A stretch of DNA of 64,000 nt from Marinobacter xestospongiae (GTDB lineage Bacteria > Pseudomonadota > Gammaproteobacteria > Pseudomonadales > Oleiphilaceae): positions 61,600-125,599 of the forward strand of contig NZ_JAKZAK010000017.1 of NCBI RefSeq assembly GCF_023156385.1, read 5' to 3'. Under the pieces are notes generated by a model. That model had not been told where the DNA came from, ran no database searches, and worked only from the letters and a program-made list of their open reading frames with translations. Of this stretch, positions 29,401 to 40,780 are shown piece by piece (position 1 is the stretch's first letter; the number at the start of each line of letters is the position of its first letter). The translations under genes and the position numbers were made by a program.

Positions 29401-29710
29401 GTCATGTTCTGGATTCATACGGGAACCGCTGCACCTTCCGCTGGTTGCGTTTCCCACTGGATAACTGGAACTGCCGGCGTACGTGGCAAAAACCGGGGCA
29501 GGATACCCCTTGCCACTCCGTTGCAGGCAGTCTGGCGCTCATTGGCGAGGCATCACGGGGAAACGGCACAACCAAGACTGAAACAATCAGTTGGCCCCCA
29601 TGGACACGCCCGCCCATCTCAATGTAAAACGAGTGTAATACAGGACCTACTGAATAAACGTGCCGAAGTGTAACTAAATGTAACGGACGCCGTCGAGCAA
29701 AACCTGAACA
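29401..29710. promoter_or_regulatory. Divergent intergenic region between the M23 peptidase gene and dciA, with GTAA direct repeats
   Basis: This 310-bp gap has no gene. It holds direct repeats GTAAC-TAAAT-GTAAC (29670-29674 and 29680-29684), a 10-bp period typical of OmpR-family regulator sites. A looser pair GTAAA/GTAAT (29624-29628 and 29635-29639) has an 11-bp period. A -10-like TAATAC lies beside the looser pair. Confidence 0.4.
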
Positions 29711-30157
29711 ATGAAGAAAAAAGCCAGCCTGGATCTCACCCCCAACGCCACTCGCCAGGGCCCGATCCTGAGGAGTCTGCTGTCAAAGGCGGAACTGCAT
29801 CACCAGGTCGAACGCCAGGTTTTGGCAGCGCTTCCCGAGCGACTGCAGTACGGCGTTCGTTTTGTCAGCTACCTCGATGGCGAACTGACACTCAGCGCAG
29901 AGTCAGCCACCGTGGCCACCCAGTTGCGCTACCGGCAACATGAAATCATGGCGGCACTGCGGGAACAGTCAGTATTGGAGTTCGTGTGGAAGTTCAAGGT
30001 CAAGGTGATTCCGGCACGCTTCGCGGCGGAAACCGTGCGTCACGCCAAGACTCTCAGTAACGAAAACGCCCGGCTCCTCAAAGAGGAAGCCGGGCACACG
30101 AAGGATAGGAAACTACGCGAGGTTCTCGAAAAGCTCGCCAGTCATACCAAGGATTGA
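29711..30157 (+). CDS. dciA: DciA-type helicase-loading factor (DUF721)
   Basis: The 148-residue protein fits DciA, which helps load the replicative helicase DnaB in bacteria without DnaC. Its DUF721 core runs from about residue 15 to 105: ILRSLLSKAELHHQVERQVLAALP, YLDGELTLSAESATVATQLRYRQ and LREQSVLEFVWKFKVKV-type strands. The C terminus is charged. The position between lpxC and the M23-secA genes is the same as for the Pseudomonas dciA. It lies on the opposite strand to the whole dcw block. Its last 100 bp contain a hairpin that looks like the terminator of convergent lpxC. Confidence 0.85.
   Translation: MKKKASLDLTPNATRQGPILRSLLSKAELHHQVERQVLAALPERLQYGVRFVSYLDGELTLSAESATVATQLRYRQHEIMAALREQSVLEFVWKFKVKVIPARFAAETVRHAKTLSNENARLLKEEAGHTKDRKLREVLEKLASHTKD
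30062..30095 (-). terminator. Terminator-like hairpin for lpxC, inside the dciA coding region
   Basis: On the minus strand GCCCGGCTTCC and GGAGCCGGGC pair with one bulge, followed by GTTTTCG. It begins about 74 bp after the lpxC stop and lies within codons near the end of dciA. Confidence 0.55.
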
Positions 30158-30168
30158 GCCCTCCCGGC

Positions 30169-31086
30169 TCAACCCTGGGCGGCCAGGACTGGTTTCAGAT
30201 AGGAGATTGGCGCGGTGCTCTCGTCTTCGAAGGTCACCACTTCCCAGGCGTCCTGCTCGGCCCGCAGCTTGCGCAGCAGCTTGTTGTTCAGGTCGTGCCC
30301 TGACTTCACGCCGCGGAACTCGCCAATCAGGCTGTTGCCCAGGAGGTACAGATCGCCAATGGCGTCCAGTACCTTGTGCTTGACGAACTCGTCGTCGTAG
30401 CGCAGGCCGTCCTCGTTGAGGATCTTGTAATCGTCCACCACGATGGCGTTGTCGACACTGCCACCCAGAGCCAGGTTCATCGCCCGCAGTTTCTCGATAT
30501 CACGCATGAACCCGAAGGTCCGGGCGCGACTGACTTCCTTCACAAAGGAGGTGCTGGAGAAATCCACCGACGCGGTCTGGGCACGGCCCTTGAACACCGG
30601 ATGGTCGAAATCGATGCCGAAGCTGACCTTGAAGCCGTCAAATGGCAGGAAGGTGGCTTTCTTGTCGCCTTCTTCGATAGACACTTCCCGCTTGATGCGG
30701 ATAAACCGCTTGGGAGCGTCCTGCTCGGCGATACCGGCAGACTGCAGCAGGAACACAAAAGGACCGGCACTGCCGTCCATGATCGGCACTTCCGCCGCGC
30801 TCAGTTCCACGTAACAGTTGTCGATGCCGAGACCCGCCATGGCGGACAGCAGGTGCTCTACTGTTGCCACACGGACACCGTCCTTTACCAGCGTCGTCGA
30901 CAGCATGGTTTCGCCGACATTCTCGGCGCAGGCGCGGATTTCGACGACCGGATCAAGGTCCGCCCGTCGGAATACGATACCTGAGTCCACCGGAGCGGGC
31001 TTCAGCGTGAGGTAAACTTTCTCACCCGAATGCAAGCCAACGCCGGTGGCTCGGATGGTGTTTTTAAGGGTCCGTTGTTTGATCAT
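30169..31086 (-). CDS. lpxC: UDP-3-O-acyl-N-acetylglucosamine deacetylase
   Basis: LpxC is the zinc deacetylase for the committed step of lipid A synthesis. The 305-residue protein has the zinc ligands H78 (TVEHLLSAM), H237 and D241 ([11 protein letters not shown]), and catalytic H264 (SGHDLNNK). The ATG at 31086 begins the conserved MIKQRTLKN; the frame runs on upstream without homology. It is the last gene of the dcw block on this strand. A 14-bp imperfect inverted repeat lies 27-63 bp upstream of the start codon, in a 253-bp gap after ftsZ that probably gives lpxC its own promoter. Confidence 0.98.
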   Translation of the reverse strand: MIKQRTLKNTIRATGVGLHSGEKVYLTLKPAPVDSGIVFRRADLDPVVEIRACAENVGETMLSTTLVKDGVRVATVEHLLSAMAGLGIDNCYVELSAAEVPIMDGSAGPFVFLLQSAGIAEQDAPKRFIRIKREVSIEEGDKKATFLPFDGFKVSFGIDFDHPVFKGRAQTASVDFSSTSFVKEVSRARTFGFMRDIEKLRAMNLALGGSVDNAIVVDDYKILNEDGLRYDDEFVKHKVLDAIGDLYLLGNSLIGEFRGVKSGHDLNNKLLRKLRAEQDAWEVVTFEDESTAPISYLKPVLAAQG

Positions 31087-31113
31087 CGGTAAATATACCC
31101 GTAACAAAAAGTC

Positions 31114-31149
31114 GATATCTTCTGGGCAAAAAACTGGCCAGAGGATATC
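31114..31149 (-). promoter_or_regulatory. Imperfect inverted repeat upstream of lpxC
   Basis: GATATCTTCTGGGC (31114-31127) and GGCCAGAGGATATC (31136-31149) match as inverted arms at 12 of 14 positions with an 8-bp spacer. It could be an operator or a leader stem. Confidence 0.45.
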
Positions 31150-31317
31150 AAAGAATGCAACTGAATACCATTTAACCAGCCGGCGGCCACCGGCAGGCAT
31201 TCAGTCTGCCCGATTAAACCCGGTATCAGTGGTAACCCGGAGACAGCAATCTCCCCGCGATGGTAACCCAGCGGGGTCTTGCCACCCTTGGCCCTACTGA
31301 CTTTTCTACGGGCAAAC

Positions 31318-31338
31318 AGGGTGCAATGTGAGCACCCT
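31318..31338 (-). terminator. Short hairpin after ftsZ
   Basis: AGGGTGC-N7-GCACCCT directly follows the ftsZ stop codon on the minus strand, then TGTTTG. The stem has 7 bp and a weak U run. Confidence 0.45.
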
Positions 31339-31339
31339 A

Positions 31340-32497
31340 TCAGTCCGCCTGACGACGCAGGAATGCGGGAATATCGAGATAGTCCACACTCTGCTCTTCG
31401 CTGTCCTTGCTCTGTTCCATCGCCACATTGCCATTGGCAACCGCGCGACGGCGCAGAACAGCCGGCCGGTCAAGCTGATTGTAATCGGTTGTCCCATCCA
31501 GGGAACGGGTATTGTCCACAACCTTGGTGGGTTTCTCGCGATCGCCCCCCAGGCCGGTTGCCACCACGGTCACCTTGAGTTCGTCGGTCATCTCCGGATC
31601 GATTACCGTACCCACCACGACGGTGGCCGAATCGGATGCAAATTCCCGAACGATATCGCCCACTTCGGAGAATTCGCCCAGGTTGAGATCCATACCCGCG
31701 GTGATGTTGACCAGGATACCCTTGGCGCCCTGCAGGTTGATGTCTTCCAGCAGCGGGCTGCGAACGGCAGCTTCGGCGGCTTCCTGAGCCCGGTTCTCGC
31801 CGGTGGCGCGCGCCGTACCCATCATCGCCATGCCCATCTCCGACATCACCGTCTTCACGTCCGCGAAGTCGACGTTGATCATACCGTTGCGGGTGATCAG
31901 GTCGGCAATGCCCTGAACCGCGCCCAGCAGAACGTCGTTGGCAGAGGCGAAGGCGTCCAGCAGACTGGTTTTCTTGCCCATCACCGCCAGCAGTTTCTCG
32001 TTGGGGATGGTGATCAGGGAGTCCACACACTCTTCCAGTTCCTTCAGGCCTTCTTCGGCCACGCTCATGCGCTTGCCACCCTCGAACACGAACGGCTTGG
32101 TCACCACCGCAACGGTCAGGATGCCCAGCTCACGGGCAACGTCGGCAACAATCGGCGCGGCACCGGTACCGGTGCCGCCGCCCATGCCGGCGGTAATGAA
32201 CACCATGTCGGCGCCCTTGAGGGACTCGGCAATGCGGTCCCGGTCTTCCAGTGCCGACTGACGCCCGACTTCCGGGTTGGCACCGGCCCCGAGGCCCTTG
32301 GTGATGTTGCCACCGAGCTGGATCACCTGACGGGGGTCCATATCGGTCAGTGCCTGGGCATCGGTATTGGCACAAATGAATTCAACACCTTCGATGTCGC
32401 TGTTCAGCATGTGGCGAACGGCATTGCCACCGCCGCCGCCGACACCGACGACCTTAATCACAGCGTTTTGCTGGACATTATCTACGAGTTCAAACAT
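31340..32497 (-). CDS. ftsZ: Cell division protein FtsZ
   Basis: FtsZ is the tubulin-like GTPase that forms the division ring. The 385-residue protein has the GTP signature GMGGGTGTGAAP, the N-terminal VGVGGGGGNAV, the T7 loop NVDFADVKTVM, and a C-terminal peptide DYLDIPAFLRRQAD that binds FtsA and ZipA. It lies 112 bp after ftsA, a gap large enough for an extra ftsZ promoter. Length and motifs are normal. Confidence 0.99.
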   Translation of the reverse strand: MFELVDNVQQNAVIKVVGVGGGGGNAVRHMLNSDIEGVEFICANTDAQALTDMDPRQVIQLGGNITKGLGAGANPEVGRQSALEDRDRIAESLKGADMVFITAGMGGGTGTGAAPIVADVARELGILTVAVVTKPFVFEGGKRMSVAEEGLKELEECVDSLITIPNEKLLAVMGKKTSLLDAFASANDVLLGAVQGIADLITRNGMINVDFADVKTVMSEMGMAMMGTARATGENRAQEAAEAAVRSPLLEDINLQGAKGILVNITAGMDLNLGEFSEVGDIVREFASDSATVVVGTVIDPEMTDELKVTVVATGLGGDREKPTKVVDNTRSLDGTTDYNQLDRPAVLRRRAVANGNVAMEQSKDSEEQSVDYLDIPAFLRRQAD

Positions 32498-32609
32498 TCC
32501 CCTACTCCTTCGTACTGTTGTCAGCCTGTTCCCGACTGATTTTTTTCGTCTCTGTTTTTTCGAGATACCTTCGTATTGCCGGCATGACCTCCGGCACAGC
32601 GCTGGCCCG

Positions 32610-33845
32610 TCAGAAATTCCCGGTAAACCAGTTTTTCATGCGCTCAACCAGGGACGGCTGTTCCTCCTGCTTGACCGTGGGCTCCTCTCCCAGATCCATC
32701 TGGCGGAAGCCATAGATCAACAACCCGACGCCAGTGGCGTAGATCGGGTTGTTGACCACTTCCGTCATCCCGGCAACGGCCTGCGGGCAGGCCAGTCGTA
32801 CCGGCATGTGGAAGATTTCCTCGGCCAGTTCCACCACCCCTTCCATGGTGGAGGAACCGCCGGTGATCACGATGCCTGCCGGCACCAGGTCCTCAAACCC
32901 GGAGCGGCGCAACTCGGACTGGACCAGAGTGAACAGCTCCTCATAGCGAGGCTCAACCACTTCGGCCAGGGCCTGACGGGACAGATCCCGGGGTGCCCGG
33001 TCACCAACGCTGGGCACCTTGATGGTCTCATCCGCGCCGGCCAGCTGGGTCAGCGCGCAGGCATACTTGATCTTGATTTCTTCGGCATTCTGGGTCGGTG
33101 TCCGCAGGGCCATGGCGATGTCGTTGGTGACCTGATCGCCGGCAATCGGAATGACCGCGGTGTGGCGGATCGCGCCGCCGGTGAACACCGCAATGTCGGT
33201 GGTCCCGCCACCCACATCCACCACGCACACTCCCAGTTCCTTCTCATCCTCGGTCAGCACGGCATAGCTGGACGCCAGCTGCTCCAGGATGATGTCGTCG
33301 GCGTCCAGACCACAGCGGCGGACGCACTTCTCGATATTCTGGGCCGCATTGACCGCACAGGTAACCAGATGAACCTTGGCTTCCAGACGTACTCCGGACA
33401 TGCCCATGGGTTCCTTGATGCCTTCCTGGCTGTCGATAACAAACTCCTGCGGCAGGATGTGCAGGACCTTCTGATCCGCCGGTATCGCCACCGCCTGGGC
33501 CGCATCAATCACCCGGTCAATGTCCGCCTGGGTCACTTCGCGGTCGCGGATCGCCACAATGCCGTGGGAATTCAGGCTCTTGATATGGCTACCTGCAATC
33601 CCGGCATACACCGAGTGGATACGGCAGCCCGCCATCAGCTCCGCTTCTTCGATGGCCCGCTGGATCGCCTGGACGGTGGTTTCGATATTCACCACCACGC
33701 CCCGCTTCAGCCCCCGGGAAGGATGCGAGCCAATGCCCACGACTTCGATGGTGCCGTCCAGCTTGCGCTTGCCCACAATCGCAACCACCTTGGAGGTTCC
33801 GATATCCAGGCCAACAATCATATTTTCCGTATCAACCGATGACAT
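32610..33845 (-). CDS. ftsA: Cell division protein FtsA
   Basis: FtsA is the actin-like protein that tethers FtsZ to the membrane and recruits later divisome proteins. The 411-residue protein has MIVGLDIGTSKVVAIVG (phosphate 1), VVDVGGGTTDIAVF (phosphate 2), GIVITGGSSTMEG (adenosine), and a C-terminal amphipathic helix MKNWFTGNF that ends the protein. The ATG at 33845 has GGTGAA upstream and gives the usual N terminus; a GTG 12 bp earlier is possible. It follows ftsQ by 33 bp. Confidence 0.98.
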   Translation of the reverse strand: MSSVDTENMIVGLDIGTSKVVAIVGKRKLDGTIEVVGIGSHPSRGLKRGVVVNIETTVQAIQRAIEEAELMAGCRIHSVYAGIAGSHIKSLNSHGIVAIRDREVTQADIDRVIDAAQAVAIPADQKVLHILPQEFVIDSQEGIKEPMGMSGVRLEAKVHLVTCAVNAAQNIEKCVRRCGLDADDIILEQLASSYAVLTEDEKELGVCVVDVGGGTTDIAVFTGGAIRHTAVIPIAGDQVTNDIAMALRTPTQNAEEIKIKYACALTQLAGADETIKVPSVGDRAPRDLSRQALAEVVEPRYEELFTLVQSELRRSGFEDLVPAGIVITGGSSTMEGVVELAEEIFHMPVRLACPQAVAGMTEVVNNPIYATGVGLLIYGFRQMDLGEEPTVKQEEQPSLVERMKNWFTGNF

Positions 33846-33878
33846 GTAATTCACCAAAACGTGGTTTTGCCAATGCGT

Positions 33879-35682
<1,804 letters not shown>

Positions 35683-37128
35683 TTACTCACTTGCCAGAAT
35701 GCCGGCTGCCGCCAACCGCGACGCCACACCGCCAATATCGCCGGCGCCCTGGGTAATCAGCAGGTCGCCGTCCTGGAGGGTGTTTGCCAGCACCCCCTCA
35801 ATGTCCTGTTTATCTTCAACAAACACCGGTTCTACCTGGCCGCGCTGGCGAATGCTGCGGCACAGCGAACGGCCATCGGCCCCCGGAACCGGGTCTTCGC
35901 CGGCGGCGTACACGTCCATCAGCAGCAGACCATCAACGTCCGACAACACCCGCACGAAATCCTCATAGAGATCCCGGGTACGGCTATAGCGATGGGGCTG
36001 ATACAGCATCACCAGCCGCCGGTCGGGATAGGCATCTCGGGCCGCACGGACCACGGCCGCCACCTCGGTGGGATGGTGACCGTAATCGTCCACCAGGGTG
36101 ACGGTGCCATTGTGGGTCTGATAATCGCCGTACACCTGGAAGCGGCGCCCAACACCGGCAAAACCAGCCAGCCCCCGGCAGATGGCGTCGTCATCAACGC
36201 CTTCGTCGGTCGCCACAGCAATCACCGCCAATGCGTTGAGCACGTTGTGGCGCCCGGGCATCTTGAGTTCCACCTCAAGGTCTGGCCGACCACCGGGCCG
36301 CTTGACCAGAAAACGCGATCGCAGACCGTCGCTGCGAATGTTCTCGGCGCGATAGTCGGCGTCGGGGTTGTCGATGCCGTAAGTGATGATGGCCCGGGAA
36401 ATGCGGGGAATGATTTCCCGTACGTAGGCATCGTCGACACACATGACCGCCACGCCGTAGAACGGCAGATTGTGGAGGAAGTCGATGAAAGTCTGCTTGA
36501 GCTTGCCCACATCACCGCCGTAGGTGTCCATGTGGTCCGCTTCAATGTTGGTCACCACCGAGATCACCGGCGTCAGATGCAGGAACGAGGCATCGCTCTC
36601 GTCCGCTTCGGCCACCAGGTAGCGGGAGCCCCCCAACTGGGCATTGGTGCCGGCGCTGTTGAGCTTACCGCCGATCACGAAGGTGGGATCGAGGCCGGCC
36701 TCAGCCAGTACGGACGCAATCAGACTGGTGGTGGTGGTCTTGCCATGGGTACCGGCAACCGCAATACCGTGGCGGTAACGCATGATCTCCGCCAGCATTT
36801 CCGCCCGGGGCACGATGGGGACCCGACGGGCACGGGCCGACACCACTTCCGGGTTGTCTGCCGCCACCGCCGAGGACACCACCACCACGTCCGCATCGGC
36901 ACTGTTGCCCTCGGCATGGCCAATATAGACCTGCACGCCCAAAGCACTGAGGCGGTCGGTCACCGCACCACGACGGATGTCCGATCCGGACACATCGTAG
37001 CCCTGGTTTTTAAGCACTTCGGCAATGCCGCTCATGCCAGCGCCACCGATACCCACAAAATGGATATGACGGATACGGCGCATCTCAGGCACCTGGTACA
37101 CCAGCGGTGGGTTGTTTGCATCAGGCAT
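35683..37128 (-). CDS. murC: UDP-N-acetylmuramate--L-alanine ligase
   Basis: MurC adds L-Ala to UDP-MurNAc, the first amino acid of the stem peptide. The 481-residue protein has the N-terminal nucleotide-binding [17 protein letters not shown], the ATP loop [28 protein letters not shown] and the [10 protein letters not shown] motif specific to MurC. It overlaps murG by 8 bp and ends 6 bp before ddlB. Confidence 0.99.
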   Translation of the reverse strand: MPDANNPPLVYQVPEMRRIRHIHFVGIGGAGMSGIAEVLKNQGYDVSGSDIRRGAVTDRLSALGVQVYIGHAEGNSADADVVVVSSAVAADNPEVVSARARRVPIVPRAEMLAEIMRYRHGIAVAGTHGKTTTTSLIASVLAEAGLDPTFVIGGKLNSAGTNAQLGGSRYLVAEADESDASFLHLTPVISVVTNIEADHMDTYGGDVGKLKQTFIDFLHNLPFYGVAVMCVDDAYVREIIPRISRAIITYGIDNPDADYRAENIRSDGLRSRFLVKRPGGRPDLEVELKMPGRHNVLNALAVIAVATDEGVDDDAICRGLAGFAGVGRRFQVYGDYQTHNGTVTLVDDYGHHPTEVAAVVRAARDAYPDRRLVMLYQPHRYSRTRDLYEDFVRVLSDVDGLLLMDVYAAGEDPVPGADGRSLCRSIRQRGQVEPVFVEDKQDIEGVLANTLQDGDLLITQGAGDIGGVASRLAAAGILASE

Positions 37129-38203
37129 TGGCCGCCTCCAGACAGTAATTCACTACTCGCTCCGTCGCGTCGGGGCGGGCCAGCGCGTGCGCGGCTGCCG
37201 CCATGGTATTAATTCGTTCCCGGTCGCTGCCGAGCTCGGTCAGGGCCTCCGCCAGCCCTTCAGCGGTTAGCCGGGACTGCGGCATCAGGATCGCCGCCTT
37301 GGCCTGGACCATCTGCTGGGCATTGCGGCTCTGGTGGTCGTCCACCGCATGGGGAAATGGCACCAGGATGGCACCAACGCCCGCCATGCAAAGCTCCGAA
37401 ATGGTCAGCGCCCCCGCCCGGCACAGCACCAGGTCGGCCCAGCCATAGGCTTCCGCCATATCCCTGATGAAGGGCTCAACCTGCCCCTCCACACCAGCCT
37501 CGCGGTAAGCCGCCTGGGCCAGTTCCAGGTGACGCTCACCACTCTGGTGGCGTACTTCGGGGCGCATAGCGTCCGGCATCAGCGCCAAGGCTTCGGGAAC
37601 CCGCTGATTGATGGCCTGAGCCCCAAGGCTACCGCCCACCACCAACAGTCGCAGCCGACCCTGACGTGCTCCCAGGCGCTCTGCCGGCTCAGCCAGCTCC
37701 GCCAGATCCTGTCGCACCGGGTTACCGGTACAACGAGTGACGACCCCGGAACCAAAGCTGCCGGGAAACGCCTCCATTACGGTCTTGGCAAAGCGGGCCA
37801 GAATCCGATTGGTCAGGCCGGCAACGGCATTCTGCTCATGCACCAGCAACGGCGTCCGGGTCAGCCAGGCCGCCAGGCCACCAGGCCCGGTGACAAATCC
37901 ACCCATGCCGATGACACAGTCCGGACGCAGGCTGCGGACCAACGCCAGCGCCTGGAACAGAGCCCGCAACAGCCGGAACGGCGCTTTCAGCAACGCCAGC
38001 TTACCCTTGCCACGCAGGCCGGAGACCGCAATCAGTGACATCGGGATGTCGGTGTCGCCGATCAGTCGTTCCTCCATGCCACCGCAGGACCCCAGCCAGT
38101 GCACTTCGTGCCCCAGGGCCTGCAGCCGACGGGCGGTTGCCAGGGCCGGGAACACATGGCCTCCGGTACCACCGGCCATCACCAGAAATCGGCGACTAGT
38201 CAT
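37121..38203 (-). CDS. murG: UDP-GlcNAc-undecaprenyl-pyrophosphoryl-MurNAc-pentapeptide transferase
   Basis: MurG adds GlcNAc to lipid I to give lipid II on the inner face of the membrane. The 360-residue GT-B glycosyltransferase has G-loops [14 protein letters not shown] and [27 protein letters not shown], and the sugar-nucleotide motif [11 protein letters not shown]. The ATG at 38203 has GGGAGG eight bases upstream and begins [12 protein letters not shown]. It overlaps ftsW by 8 bp. Length is usual. Confidence 0.98.
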   Translation of the reverse strand: MTSRRFLVMAGGTGGHVFPALATARRLQALGHEVHWLGSCGGMEERLIGDTDIPMSLIAVSGLRGKGKLALLKAPFRLLRALFQALALVRSLRPDCVIGMGGFVTGPGGLAAWLTRTPLLVHEQNAVAGLTNRILARFAKTVMEAFPGSFGSGVVTRCTGNPVRQDLAELAEPAERLGARQGRLRLLVVGGSLGAQAINQRVPEALALMPDAMRPEVRHQSGERHLELAQAAYREAGVEGQVEPFIRDMAEAYGWADLVLCRAGALTISELCMAGVGAILVPFPHAVDDHQSRNAQQMVQAKAAILMPQSRLTAEGLAEALTELGSDRERINTMAAAAHALARPDATERVVNYCLEAANA

Positions 38204-39389
38204 AGCTCGCGCCTCCCGGCGACGGCGCGCCTTTTTCGGCCTGTTCCAGCCGGTCATTCCGTTCCATCTCCACCCGCGCCAGGATGCCGATGCAGGCGCA
38301 GGTCACCAGCAGACTGGAGCCGCCGTAGCTCATCAGTGGCAGGGTCAGCCCTTTGGTGGGCAAGAGCCCGGTACTCACGCCCATGTTGATCACCGCCTGC
38401 AGGCCGATCAGCAGGGTGATGCCATAGGCAAAGCTGGCGGCAAACGGCATGTCCGAGGTTTCTGCCCGGCGGGCAATGGCGAAGCCGGAAAGCACCAGCA
38501 CAGACATCAGCGCCAGCACCAGCAGAGAACCGATCAGACCAAACTCCTCGGCCGTGATCGCAAAAATAAAGTCTGTGTGGGCCTCGGGCAGGAAGAACAG
38601 TTTCTGTACCGAGTTGCCCAACCCAACACCGGCCCAGTCGCCACGACCAAAGGCGATCAGCGACTGGGTCAATTGGTAACCGGTATCGAACTGGTCCTTC
38701 CAGGGATCGAGGTAACTCACCACCCGCTTGAGCCGGTAAGGCTGAGTGACCACCAGTGCCACACCAATGGCCACGCAGCCGGTAATCAGTGGCAGGAACC
38801 GGGTCAGCTTCACGCCACTGAGAAAAATCATTCCCAGGGCCGCACTCATCAGTACAACCGTGGCGCCAAAGTCCGGCTCGATCACCAGCAGCACCGACGC
38901 CAGTGCAAGCACTCCCATGGGCTTGATAAAGCCAGACCAAGTGTTCACCAGCTCGTCCCGACGACGCACCATGTAGCCGGCCAGGTAGGCGATCAGACAC
39001 ACCTTGGCGATTTCAGACACCTGGACATTGAACAGACCAAACGGAATCCACCGCGTCGACCCGTTCACTGTACGCCCCAGCGGGGTCAGCACCAGCACCA
39101 GCACCAGCAGGCCAACCCCCAGCAGCAGCCAGCCACTGCGCTCCCACCACGACATCGGAACGTTGGCGGCCAGTAGCGCCACCACACAGCCGATGCCGGC
39201 AAAGATCAGTTGCCGCACCACGTAGTGGTAGCCGTTACCCACCGTCTCCGCCGCCATGTCCATGGAGGCGGAGGAAATCATGATGATCCCCAGTACCAAC
39301 AGCGCGCCGGCGCTCAGTAGCAGCCACGGCAATGGCCGCCATTCACGAGCGGGAGCAACAGGCATGGCAAGGGTCGGAATCGCAGTCAT
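38196..39389 (-). CDS. ftsW: Septal peptidoglycan polymerase FtsW (SEDS family)
   Basis: FtsW polymerises lipid II at the septum with FtsI. The 397-residue polytopic protein has about ten helices and SEDS motifs: SSASMDMA near the first periplasmic loop, YLAGYMVRR, the catalytic-loop region DPWKDQFDTGYQLTQSLIAFGRGDWAGVGLG (seen as GYQLTQSLIA and GRGDWAGVGLG), and TDFIFAITAEEFGLIG. The ATG overlaps the murD stop (ATGA). Confidence 0.98.
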   Translation of the reverse strand: MTAIPTLAMPVAPAREWRPLPWLLLSAGALLVLGIIMISSASMDMAAETVGNGYHYVVRQLIFAGIGCVVALLAANVPMSWWERSGWLLLGVGLLVLVLVLTPLGRTVNGSTRWIPFGLFNVQVSEIAKVCLIAYLAGYMVRRRDELVNTWSGFIKPMGVLALASVLLVIEPDFGATVVLMSAALGMIFLSGVKLTRFLPLITGCVAIGVALVVTQPYRLKRVVSYLDPWKDQFDTGYQLTQSLIAFGRGDWAGVGLGNSVQKLFFLPEAHTDFIFAITAEEFGLIGSLLVLALMSVLVLSGFAIARRAETSDMPFAASFAYGITLLIGLQAVINMGVSTGLLPTKGLTLPLMSYGGSSLLVTCACIGILARVEMERNDRLEQAEKGAPSPGGASYD

Positions 39390-40729
39390 GCCAACGCCTC
39401 CACCTGCTGCCGGAACGATTCACCACGGGCCTGGTAGCCTTCGAACATGTCGAAACTGGCGCAGGCCGGTGACAGCAGTACCCGATCACCGGCACTGGCA
39501 TGCGCCGCCGCCTGGGCCACCGCATCCGCCATGGAGTGTGCCCGAAGCACCTCGGTGCCGGCACCGACGGCGTCAGCAATACGGTCGGCATCGGTCCCGA
39601 TCAGCACCAGGGCGCGAACGTGACGGCTGACCGGTTCGGCCAGGGGCGCGAAGTCTGCGCCTTTGCCATCCCCGCCGGCGATCAGCACCAGCTTGCCGGA
39701 AGCCGGCGCCAGACTCTCAATGGCGGCGACAGTGGCTCCCACATTGGTGCCCTTGGAATCATTGATGAAGTCCACCTCGTGCCAGCGGCGAACAAACTCG
39801 CAACGGTGGGGCAAGCCGTGAAAGCGTTGGGCCGTCGCGACCATGGAAGCCATGGGCAGGCCGGCCGCTTGTCCCAGCGCCAGCGCCGCCATCACGTTGC
39901 TGATGTTATGACGCCCGATCAGGGCCAGCGATTCCGCCAGCAACAGATTGTCGAAACCAAACGTGATCCAGGTGCCTTCGTCGTCGTCCCGGGTGCTGAA
40001 GGTGTCCGGGTTTACCCGATGGAAGCCGTAGCACAGGAAGCGCACGCCATCCCGGGCCATGGGGGTACTCAGGGCGTCGTCCAGATTGACCACGGCGTGC
40101 TGGCAGCCCCGGTAGATTCGCTGCTTGGCCTGGAAGTAGGCCATCTTGGAGTCGTAACGGTCCATGTGATCGTCACTGACATTGAGCACCGTCGCGGCCA
40201 GAGCATTGAGGGCGTCCGTGGTCTCCAGCTGGAAACTCGACAGCTCCAGGACGTAAAGCTCAACCGCCGGGTCCAGCAGCTCCAGCGCAGGCGTACCAAT
40301 ATTGCCGCCCACCGCCACATTCATACCGGCATCCCGGGCCATCTCGCCCACCAGGGTGGTCACGGTGGTCTTGCCGTTGGAACCGGTGATCGCCACGATC
40401 GGTGCCTCGGCGGCTTCGCTGAACAGGTCGATGTCGCCGCGGATACGGGCGCCCTGCTCCGCTGCCCGGCGAATCGCCGGCTCAGCCACCGCCACGCCCG
40501 GGCTGACCACCAGCTCATTGAACCCCGCAAACAACTCTGCATCGAAGCCCCCCAGAAACACCGGCACCTCGGGCCATTCGGCCTGGAGTTCCGCCAGCCC
40601 CGGGGGCGCCTGACGACTGTCGGCCACGGCGACGTCCCGCCCCTGCTGACGCAGGTGACGAACGCAGGAAAGCCCGGTCTTACCGAGCCCTACCACCAGT
40701 GTTCGACGATCCGATGCGATGACTGTCAT
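39386..40729 (-). CDS. murD: UDP-N-acetylmuramoylalanine--D-glutamate ligase
   Basis: MurD adds D-Glu to UDP-MurNAc-L-Ala. The 447-residue protein has LVVGLGKTGLSCVRHL for the UDP part, the ATP loop ITGSNGKTTVTTL, NVSDDHMDRY and HRCEFVRRWHEVDFINDSKGTN (seen as NDSKGTNVGA). The ATG at 40729 has GGAAGG close upstream; a TTG 12 bp earlier is less likely. It lies 51 bp after mraY and overlaps ftsW by 4 bp. Confidence 0.98.
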   Translation of the reverse strand: MTVIASDRRTLVVGLGKTGLSCVRHLRQQGRDVAVADSRQAPPGLAELQAEWPEVPVFLGGFDAELFAGFNELVVSPGVAVAEPAIRRAAEQGARIRGDIDLFSEAAEAPIVAITGSNGKTTVTTLVGEMARDAGMNVAVGGNIGTPALELLDPAVELYVLELSSFQLETTDALNALAATVLNVSDDHMDRYDSKMAYFQAKQRIYRGCQHAVVNLDDALSTPMARDGVRFLCYGFHRVNPDTFSTRDDDEGTWITFGFDNLLLAESLALIGRHNISNVMAALALGQAAGLPMASMVATAQRFHGLPHRCEFVRRWHEVDFINDSKGTNVGATVAAIESLAPASGKLVLIAGGDGKGADFAPLAEPVSRHVRALVLIGTDADRIADAVGAGTEVLRAHSMADAVAQAAAHASAGDRVLLSPACASFDMFEGYQARGESFRQQVEALA

Positions 40730-40780
40730 AACCTTCCGCAATTACTCAGTGTGAAACCCACAAGGTTGTGGCCTTTGCCC

